DNA from: Ambrosia x helenae
Lineage: Eukaryota; Streptophyta; Magnoliopsida; Asterales; Asteraceae
Direction: 5' to 3'
Length of the DNA: 64,000 bases
Assembly (NCBI GenBank): GCA_030844895.1
Contig: CM061233.1
Span: forward strand, 94,945,719-95,009,718
Shown: piece after piece, positions 56,189 through 64,000 of the stretch
Layout of the letters: each line of letters begins with the position of its first letter
How positions within the stretch are numbered: the stretch's first letter is position 1
Notes under the pieces: model-generated
Told to the model about the DNA's origin: nothing
Databases searched by the model: none
What the model saw: the letters and a program-made list of their open reading frames with translations, nothing else
Position numbers and translations under genes: made by a program

Positions 56189-56581
56189 GATATATATATA
56201 TATAGGAAAAAGATCAAATAGGAACCAAGAGCCTAGTTAGGAACTTAGGAACCAATCTGAGCCATTCATCTTTGATCTTGATCTAGGGGGTAGTTATGTA
56301 ATTAGACAATTAAATATTATATTTTAATTTACTTAAAAGTTTTATATATGGCAGTTAATTATATTCCTGCAATTAATATGCAAGTTTTTTTTGACTTTCC
56401 TTAAATCTCTCAACCTATTATCATCTCTAATCCCAAATCAAAAAAAAAAAAACACGTTCGATTGAATTCGATTGAATCAAAATAACTTCCAGTCGAATTC
56501 AGAAGAATTAAATTGATTCAATTGAAAAAACTTTCGATTTAAAAGAATCTAAAATCAGCCAACGATTCAGATTTCCAAGTT

Positions 56582-56687
56582 ATGGATAATAATTCTATAC
56601 ATGAAAACATTAAATCACAATCTCATGTGATAGAAGATCATGAAACACAATCACAAGCTTTGTTTCTAAATAGTGTTGAAAATCAAG
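56582..56687 (+). pseudogene. Exon-like ORF, unknown
   Basis: ATG with 35 codons (MDNNSIHENIKSQSH, ALFLNSVENQ) ending at a splice-donor-like AAG then GTATTT. Preceded by an AT-rich leader. Acidic, Asn/Ser-rich; possibly the N terminus of a FAR1-like or other Mutator-derived gene, but too short to assign. Confidence 0.3.
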
Positions 56688-56844
56688 GTATTTATGTATT
56701 GTTTTTATTTTTTTAATTGTTTTTCGTGCGAGAATCACGGTTTTTTGTGATTTCTATTTGGATTAGCCTTATAGTGTGGTTTATTATTGATTTGCAAAAT
56801 AGTTGTTTTGTTATGAGTTTCTTATCATAATGTATATCTGTGTT

Positions 56845-57165
56845 GATGATGTTGAATGAAAAGAAAAAAAAATGATATACTTCAATGTATAACTGATGTA
56901 CACCGTTGTATATATGTGTTTGATGATGATGATGAATGAACAAAAAAAACTGATATACACCAATGTACACTTCAAAAACGAATATACACCAATGTATATC
57001 TGTGTACATCAATGTATATCTGTGTTGATGATGAATGAAAAAACGAATATACACCAATGTATATCTGTGTTGATGATGATGAATGAAAAAACGAATATAC
57101 ACCAATGTATATCTTGTGTTGGTGATGATAATGAATGAAAAAACGAATATACACCAATGTACACT
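56845..57165. repeat. ~50-bp minisatellite AATATACACCAATGTATATC type
   Basis: Five to six units of GAATATACACCAATGTATAT, CTGTGTTGATGATGATG, AATGAAAAAAC. The ATACACCAATGTATAT core is palindromic. Long ORFs on both strands here are repeat artefacts. Confidence 0.75.
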
Positions 57166-57428
57166 GTTGTATATATACCGAGATATAATTTTAATAGTAT
57201 ATACAATAAATACGTTTGGGTATACCATAAACACTAATTTGTTGTTTCCAAATATACATGAGTTTCTTATTAATTACCTAATAAATGATATTGAACAAAA
57301 GACATTAATACCCCTTTATTAAAATAACAATTAATTAAAGTTTTACTTATTTACAATCATGCCATTGAAGATGGATGGCTCAGATTGGTTCCTATAGTTC
57401 CTACTTAAGGGTTGGTTCCTATTTGAAC

Positions 57429-57436
<8 letters not shown>

Positions 57437-57484
<48 letters not shown>
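57437..57484. repeat. TA dinucleotide run
   Basis: About 24 TA units between two Mutator-like elements. Confidence 0.9.
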
Positions 57485-57486
<2 letters not shown>

Positions 57487-57972
57487 CTAGGATCATGTGA
57501 GAACCACTAAGCTAACTAAGAACTGTAAAAACCATTTCGTACCACACATTTTTCAAATTAATTTTTTTGCTATATCGTGAATTTTCCTGTAAGTTTGTTT
57601 TTTCATTAATACATATATCTATATACGTGTCTAAAACTAAGAAATAAGTATTGTACATACATGTTTTGATAATGTGTAAATGCGTAGAAATGATTGCACA
57701 TTAATGTATATAAAGGAAGATTATAGGTAAGAGCATGTTTTTTTATAATGTATACACGTGTGGATACATATTTAAATTTTAAAAATCAGAATCATACATA
57801 TATATTTAACAATATACACGTATGTATAATCGTACATTGATGATATGCACATCTGTATAAATGCAAAAAAAAAAAACCTCATATAATTTTTTTACCATAG
57901 AAAAACTAATGGTCTAGAATATTTCTCATGATTCTTAATTAGCCTTCAATTTTCTTAAGTTCTCTACCCTAT
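57485..57972. mobile_element. Possible third Mutator-like relic
   Basis: Left GACTAGGATCATGTGAGAAC and the inverse of right TTAAGTTCTCTACCCTAT are loosely similar to the TIRs of the two neighbouring elements (AGGGTAGAGAACTTAAG in inverse). Interior has repeated CACGTGTG-like and ATGTATA motifs. Weak. Confidence 0.3.
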
Positions 57973-58324
57973 GTATAAAGTAACATGTAAGTAACATGAA
58001 CATTAAGTAATAACTTTATTTAATTTTCATATTTGCATAAAAATATATTGGATTTTATCTCACATGAAAATCATTTCAAGATTGTTACAATTATTAATCA
58101 ATTATTTTAATTTAAAGTAAATTACTATTTTTTTCCCATGTGGTTTAATTCATATAACTTTTTCAGATCAGAAAAGAATCTTTTAACATTTCAACACTTA
58201 TACTTTAAATTATGTAATTGTTTTAACCCTTAGCTCTAACTTTGTTAAAATTTACAGTCTAATCTAAGGGTATTTTAAGTCATTTACACATGAGGACTAT
58301 CTATATAAATAATTAAGATCATTT

Positions 58325-59259
58325 AGTTTTTTTTATTGAAAGAATCACTTCATTAAAAAAAACACTTAAGCGAGCTATCTCCATGGAGATAAGCTACAAA
58401 ACAAGATTACATCATCTCAAAGTTAAAATTACACCAACTCTTCCAATCTACGGTGCCCTTCTTAAACCTACTCCTATACCATAGATAACCCATTGCCATA
58501 ACATCCGACACATTTGAAGCACTTTCCTTCTACTACTTGTAAACACCTTCTCATTCTGAGCCATCCATATCCGCTAACACGTCAAAATGATTATGCCATA
58601 TAAGATATCCTTTTTGACCTTCGACCCATCCATGTAGTTATGAAGTTGCAGCACGTCCTTAATTGAAAAAACATAAACCGGAGGTAACATGCACCATCTA
58701 GCGCTACCACTCCAACCCCATCCGAAAACATACAAGCAGTGAGAATATGATCCGTGGTTTCTTCAGACTCTCCACAAAACACACATAAACAATCCCCCAC
58801 TAAAATGTTTCTCCTTCTAAGCACACGCTTTGTCGGTAACCTGTCTATGTTAGTCCTCCACATGAAAATATTACACTTACTCGGGAGCCACTTATACCAT
58901 TGAAAATTAACGTCTCCCAAAACCCCACCTTTCAAACAAGTTTTAACCACATGTACCAAATAGTCGATGTCTTCTCCTTTGTTCCACTTCCAAGAATCAT
59001 CATTTCTGGATAAGCGAACATCCGCCACCAATCTATAGCAGCCCACAGCATCCATTCTCTCGACCACAGACTCCGAATATTTCCTCCAACCCCAATTGAC
59101 AGTACCATATAAGTTACCTACCCCAATCCTGTAAGCCACAACACACAATTTTTCCTTCCCTAATCAGAACAAAGTAGGAAACAATTCTCTTAGCGGTTCA
59201 TGGGCCACCCATAGATCTATCCAAAACCTAATTTTCAATCCGTTGCCCACAACCCCCCT
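58325..59259 (-). mobile_element. 5'-truncated LINE fragment, copy 1
   Basis: Minus-strand 3' end of an L1-type LINE with TSD ATTAAGATCATTT (58312-58324 and 59260-59272) and a T run (its poly(A)) at the left. An open frame (59148-58591) encodes the RT C-terminal zinc domain: WLPSKCNIFMWR, RLPTKRVLRRRN, CVFCGESEETTDHI. Upstream the same frame reads GNGLKIRFWIDLWV, then a stop before LGKEKL. Dead-on-arrival insertion. Confidence 0.85.
58591..59148 (-). pseudogene. LINE ORF2 C-terminal fragment
   Basis: 185 codons of the zf-RVT region, with no endonuclease or RT catalytic part. Related in layout to the C terminus of the LINE at 20534-20842 but a different family. Confidence 0.8.
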
Positions 59260-59981
59260 ATTAAGATCATTTTTGTATTACTTTTAATGAAAAGTTTTTT
59301 TTTTTTTTTACTTTTAAAAGTTGTTTATTTAGTTTTGTTTTTCATTATAAAAAATGAACAATCATTTAAAAGAAATAAATAACTAACAATCTTAAATAAT
59401 GAACAATTTAAAAAGATGCATGTTTCTAGAAAAACAGCGAACATTTTAAAAACAAACAGTTTAACAAAAGAAAATTTTTATCAAACTAATTAAAAAAAGA
59501 TGTTTATAATAAATGACCACTTTAGAAAAAGAAGTAAAAAATAATAATTTAAAAAAACAAATGAAAATGAATGGTTAAAAAAAGTAACGACATAAAATAA
59601 AACAAGCAGTTTGGAAAAAGAATAAAGAAATTTAAAAAAAAAATCGTTTATAAAAAATGTATTAATGTATTGTTTTATAAAATATATTCATATATTTAAA
59701 ACTTGTTTTATTAAATAATAAACCTAAGAATTAACAAATAAAAAATATCATGGCCCCACAAACTATTGAATTATCTTAATAATTTACATAAACAGTCCTT
59801 ATGTGTACATAAGTTAAATATGTTTGGAAGGTGATTTTCTATGTTGTGGCAGAGTTCATCACAACCTCTCAGAAGGGATCCCCTAGCCACTCTACAATGG
59901 TCAGACTATGTTGTCTTAACCGGGTCCACGCTGACGCGAGAGTGTACATAACTTAAATACCCTCAGACTTAAATATAAATA

Positions 59982-60276
59982 CTAGTAGGTTTACTCGCGC
60001 GTTGCGGCGGGATCCACAAATGGGTTGCAATACAACATTATCATACTTAGGTTTTTTGCCGCAAGTTACGCAAGAAGAATAGAAATGTGCACACTGTGTT
60101 TTAACAAGTATCCGCACAAAGAAAAGAAATGTGCACCGCCACTTACAACTAATTGTAGTTCACCACAAAAACCATGTACTTATTATTGAACAAATCTTAA
60201 TAAACCAAAGGTATGTTACTGTAACAGACCAATATGAACATAAACATATATATCTATATACGTGTCTAAAACTAAG
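59982..60276 (-). mobile_element. Helitron 3' end, copy 1
   Basis: The minus strand ends CCCGCCGCAACGCGCG, about 12 nt, then CTAG (59982-59985) followed by T. This is the hairpin-plus-CTRR Helitron terminus. The body extends rightward, but its 5' end is not identifiable because the duplication border or the LTR insert intervenes. Confidence 0.5.
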
Positions 60277-60281
60277 AAATA

Positions 60282-60858
60282 TGAGAATCCGGTTAAAACC
60301 GAATTCATGGATCGAATACACATAAACAACTCAGTTTCAGACGGGGAATTCGAGACGAGACAGAAATACACGATAACAACGTCATCACAGATTCGTATTA
60401 CTACAGAAACGGTTACAGACACTGTCATCAGTAGGATAAACGTCTATCTCGTGGCCGGGGGAGGTCGGGCATGACCTCCCCCTTGAGAGCATTCAAAATA
60501 CCAACTCAAATCACCAAAATGAACAATAACACATGAGATTGCTATTTATAGTCCAAAACACCAGTTCCACGTTCGCCCTTTTATGATGGTCGAATGTGGA
60601 GTATTTCCACATTCGCCCGTTTAGACTGGTCGAATGTGGAGTATTTCCACATTCGCCCAGTTGATATGGTCGAATGTGGAAAACTTCCACATTCGCCCAG
60701 TATGATTAGGTCGAACCTGGCTCAGTGTTTTGTCCTATATTAACAAGTGCGTCAGATCCATAAAATGCCCTTATGGATCACCACAATCTCATGTAACACA
60801 CTACTAAGACTCAACCCTAGTCTATTCGACAGTGACGTCCACAGAAAGTGCATCAACA
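60282..60858 (-). repeat. 3' LTR of miniature element
   Basis: 577 bp. Four ATTCGCCC/GTTCGCCC units paired with GGTCGAATGTGGA, and a 10-bp-stem hairpin GGGGGAGGTC-GGGCAT-GACCTCCCCC near 60457-60482. Confidence 0.9.
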
Positions 60859-60965
60859 ATCTCCCCCTTGGACGTTGCTGGCGAATTCACAAATCTCTTT
60901 CACATCAACACATTCTCTTCTTTGAAAATTCCTAGCATCTTCAGTCAATAATTGGTGAAGTATCT

Positions 60966-61542
60966 TGAGAATCCGGTTAAAACCGAATTCATGGATCGAA
61001 TACACATAAACAACTCAGTTTCAGACGGGGAATTCGAGACGAGACAGAAATACACAATAACAACGTCATCACAGATTCGTATTACTACAGAAACGGTTAC
61101 AGACACTGTCATCAGTAGGATAAACGTCTATCTCGTGGCCGGGGGAGGTCGGGCATGACCTCCCCCTTGAGAGCATTCAAAATACCAACTCAAATCACCA
61201 AAATGAACAATAACACATGAGATTGCTATTTATAGTCCAAAACACCAGTTCCACGTTCGCCCTTTTATGATGGTCGAATGTGGAGTATTTCCACATTCGC
61301 CCGTTTAGACTGGTCGAATGTGGAGTATTTCCACATTCGCCCAGTTGATATGGTCGAATGTGGAAAACTTCCACATTCGCCCAGTATGATTAGGTCGAAC
61401 ATGGCTCAGTGTTTTGTCCTATATTAACAAGTGCGTCAGATCCATAAAATGCCCTTATGGATCACCACAATCTCATGTAACACACTACTAAGACTCAACC
61501 CTAGTCTATTCGACAGTGACGTCCACAGAAAGTGCATCAACA
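60966..61542 (-). repeat. 5' LTR of miniature element
   Basis: 577 bp. Differs from the other LTR at CACAATAAC (CACGATAAC) and CGAACATGG (CGAACCTGG). Confidence 0.9.
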
Positions 61543-61765
61543 AAATAAGTATTGTACATACATGTTTTGATAATGTGTAAATGCGTAGAAATGATTGCAC
61601 ATTAATGTATATAAAGAAAGATTATAGGTAAGAGCATGTTTTTTTATAATGTATACACGTGTGGATACATATTTAAATTTTAAAAGTCAGAATCATACAT
61701 ATATATTTAACAATATACACGTATGTATAATCGTACATTGATGATATGCACATCTGTATAAATGC

Positions 61766-61796
<31 letters not shown>

Positions 61797-62265
61797 CATA
61801 TATTCATGCATTTAAGTTAAAACATATTTTTTTTACCATAGAAAAACTAATGGTCTAGAATATTTCTCATGATTCTTAATTAGCCTTCAATTTTCTTAAG
61901 TTCTCTACCCTATGTATAAAGTAACATGTAAGTAACATGAACATTAAGTAATAACTTTATTTAATTTTCATATTTGCATAAAAATATATTGGATTTTATC
62001 TCACATGAAAATCATTTCAAGATTGTTACAATTATTAATCAATTATTTTAATTTAAAGTAAATTACAATTTTTTTCCCATGTGGTTTAATTCATATAACT
62101 TTTTCAGATCAGAAAAGAATCTTTTAACATTTCAACACTTATACTTTAAATTATGTAATTGTTTTAACCCTTAGCTCTAACTTTGTTAAAATTTACAGTC
62201 TAATCTAAGGGTATTTTAAGTCATTTACACATGAGGACTATCTATATAAATAATTAAGATCATTT

Positions 62266-63200
62266 AGTTTTTTTTATTGAAAGAATCACTTCATTAAAAA
62301 AAAACACTTAAGCGAGCTATCTCCATGGAGATAAGCTACAAAACAAGATTACATCATCTCAAGTTAAAATTACACCAACTCTTCCAATCTACGGTGCCCT
62401 TCTTAAACCTACTCCTATACCATAGATAACCCATTGCCATAACATCCGACACATTTGAAGCACTTTCCTTCTACTACTTGTAAACACCTTCTCATTCTGA
62501 GCCATCCATATCCGCTAACACGTCAAAATGATTATGCCATATAAGATATCCTTTTTGACCTTCGACCCATCCATGTAGTTATGAAGTTGCAGCACGTCCT
62601 TAATCGAAAAAACATAAACCGGAGGTAACATGCACCATCTAGCGCTACCACTCCAACCCCATCCGAAAACATACAAGTAGTGAGAATATGATCCGTGGTT
62701 TCTTCAGACTCTCCACAAAACACACATAAACAATCCCCCACTAAAATGTTTCTCCTTCTAAGCACACGCTTTGTCGGTAACCTGTCTATGTTAGTCCTCC
62801 ACATGAAAATATTACACTTACTCGGGATCCACTTATACCATTGAAAATTAACGTCTCCCAAAACCCCACCTTTCAAACAAGTTTTAACCACATGTACCAA
62901 ATAGTCGATGTCTTCTCCTTTGTTCCACTTCCAAGAATCATCATTTCTGGATAAGCGAACATCTGCCACCAATCTATAGCAGCCCACAGCATCCATTCTC
63001 TCGACCACAGACTCCGAATATTTCCTCCAACCCCAATTGACAGTACCATATAAGTTACCTACCCCAATCCTGTAAGCCACAACACACAATTTTTCCTTCC
63101 CTAATCAGAACAAAGTAGGAAACAATTCTCTTAGCGGTTCATGGGCCACCCATAGATCTATCCAAAACCTAATTTTCAATCCGTTGCCCACAACCCCCCT
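62266..63200 (-). mobile_element. 5'-truncated LINE fragment, copy 2
   Basis: Duplicate of 58325-59259 including both TSD copies (62253-62265 and 63201-63213), so duplicated after LINE insertion. The open frame 63089-62532 differs at a few residues (for example Leu/Ile in KWIPSKC and Gln/Arg in FFRLRTC). Confidence 0.85.
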
Positions 63201-63918
63201 ATTAAGATCATTTTTGTATTACTTTTAATGAAAAGTTTTTTTTTTTACTTTTAAAAGTTGTTTATTTAGTTTTGTTTTTCATTATAAAAAATGAACAATC
63301 ATTTAAAAGAAATAAATAACTAACAATCTTAAATAATGAACAATTTAAAAAGATGCATGTTTCTAGAAAAACAGCGAACATTTTAAAAACAAACAGTTTA
63401 ACAAAAGAAAATTTTTATCAAACTAATTAAAAAAAGATGTTTATAATAAATGACCACTTTAGAAAAAGAAGTAAAAAATAATAATTTAAAAAAACAAATG
63501 AAAATGAATGGTTAAAAAAAGTAACGACATAAAATAAAACAAGCAGTTTGGAAAAAGAATAAAGAAATTTAAAAAAAAAATCGTTTATAAAAAATGTATT
63601 AATGTATTGTTTTATAAAATATATTCATATATTTAAAACTTGTTTTATTAAATAATAAACCTAAGAATTAACAAATAAAAAATATCATGGCCCCACAAAC
63701 TATTGAATTATCTTAATAATTTACATAAACAGTCCTTATGTGTACATAAGTTAAATATTTTTGGAAGGTGATTTTCTATGTTGTGGCAGAGTTCATCACA
63801 ACCTCTCAGAAGGGATCCCCTAGCCACTCTACAATGGTTAGACTATGTTGTTTTAACTGGTTCCACGCTGACGCGAGAGTGTACATAACTTAAATACCCT
63901 CAGACTTAAATATAAATA

Positions 63919-64000
63919 CTAGTAGGTTTACTCGCGCGTTGCGGCGGGATCCACAAATGGGTTGCAATACAACATTATCATACTTAGGTTTTTTGCCGCA
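63919..64000 (-). mobile_element. Helitron 3' end, copy 2, window-truncated
   Basis: Same hairpin and CTAG at 63919-63922. Continues past the window. Confidence 0.5.

Larger units (their letters stand above)
56204..57436. mobile_element. Second non-autonomous Mutator-like element
   Basis: Ends AGGAAAAAGATCAAATAGG (56204) and the inverse of AGGGTAGGGTTCAAATAGG (57436) share about 75 bp of imperfect TIR including TAGGAACCAATCTGAGCCAT, flanked by TA repeats. Contains an exon-like ORF and a minisatellite but no transposase. Similar in plan to the outer element at 21431-56169. Confidence 0.55.
57642..60276. repeat. Tandem duplication, copy 1
   Basis: From AAATAAGTATTG to the second ACGTGTCTAAAACTAAG. 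Contains the right part of the Mutator-like relic, a LINE fragment and a Helitron 3' end. About 30 bp of CTATATACGTGTCTAAAAC homology borders both ends, a likely crossover site. Confidence 0.8.
60282..61542 (-). mobile_element. Miniature LTR element, two 577-bp LTRs around 107 bp
   Basis: Perfect TSD AAATA (60277-60281, 61543-61547), confirmed by the empty site in copy 1 of the tandem duplication at 57642. LTRs 60282-60858 and 60966-61542 differ at two positions that I can see. The minus orientation is set by the PPT CCAAGGGGGAGAT next to TGTTGATGC of the LTR at 60858. The 107-bp interior has no coding sequence and no tRNA-Met PBS. LTR start and U3 motif array resemble element C. TATAAATA on the minus strand at 60543-60550 and 61227-61234. 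Confidence 0.9.
60277..64000. repeat. Tandem duplication, copy 2 (contains mini LTR element)
   Basis: Near copy of 57642 onward, interrupted after AAATA by the LTR element 60282-61542, and running off the right window edge. Differs mainly by a longer A run (61767-61792) plus ~25 bp following it and scattered substitutions. Confidence 0.85.

Noticed and set aside
56713..57234. 173-codon minus-strand ORF with Tyr/Ile/Phe repeats
   Set aside because: Read-through of a tandem repeat; also open on the other strand; no family.
1..64000. Host protein-coding gene
   Set aside because: Every long ORF belongs to a mobile element; the only host-like sequence is the 46-codon galactosyltransferase exon inside a Helitron.

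Overview
The window is plant nuclear DNA made almost entirely of nested transposable elements; I see no intact single-copy host gene, rRNA, functional tRNA or CRISPR array. It looks like a eudicot, probably Asteraceae. Reasons: plant-type LTR elements primed by initiator tRNA-Met (TGGTATCAGAGC), Sirevirus, Tork-like and Tekay-like lineages, an L1-type LINE, Helitrons ending in CTAG, and a Sirevirus third ORF that I remember as abundant in predicted Asteraceae proteomes (from memory, not checked).

Layout. (1) 1-10.6 kb: the 3' part of a decayed CACTA (En/Spm) transposon, split at 2519 by a gag-only, long-LTR Ty3-type element (2524-9932, minus strand, TSD CTTAT). (2) 11.15-15.15 kb: a foldback Mutator-like element with ~430-bp inverted arms. 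Its centre holds a Helitron (11578-13515) carrying the promoter and first exon of a beta-1,3-galactosyltransferase-like gene, and its right arm holds a second Helitron-like insertion. (3) 15.72-21.23 kb: a full-length LINE with an open ORF1, a damaged ORF2 and a 14-bp TSD. (4) 21.43-56.17 kb: a non-autonomous Mutator-like element with inverted arrays of a CACATGTG-containing motif. It was entered by copia element A (24874-55386, TSD GAAAT). A was entered by Sirevirus B (27245 onward, minus strand). B was entered by element C (36136-41976, plus strand, TSD CATGT) in its gag and by Tekay-like Ty3 element D (44475-53800, plus strand) in its right LTR. One deletion joins D's 3' LTR directly to A's reverse transcriptase and explains the missing ends of D, B and A. 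(5) 56.2-58 kb: further Mutator-like non-autonomous elements and a minisatellite. (6) 57.64-64 kb: a ~2.65-kb tandem duplication, each copy with the same 5'-truncated LINE and a Helitron 3' end, separated by a recent 1261-bp miniature LTR element (60282-61542).

Most notable. Sirevirus B encodes a ~1150-codon third ORF downstream of pol, and element C has LTRs, PBS and PPT but no gag-pol, only one uninterrupted 1218-codon ORF whose N-terminal region looks homologous to B's ORF3. C and the miniature element share a hairpin-forming GGGCGAATGTGGA array in U3 (C also in its leader); B, D and the outer Mutator-like element each have their own short-motif array. D's gag contains an apparent 82-nt spliceable intron.
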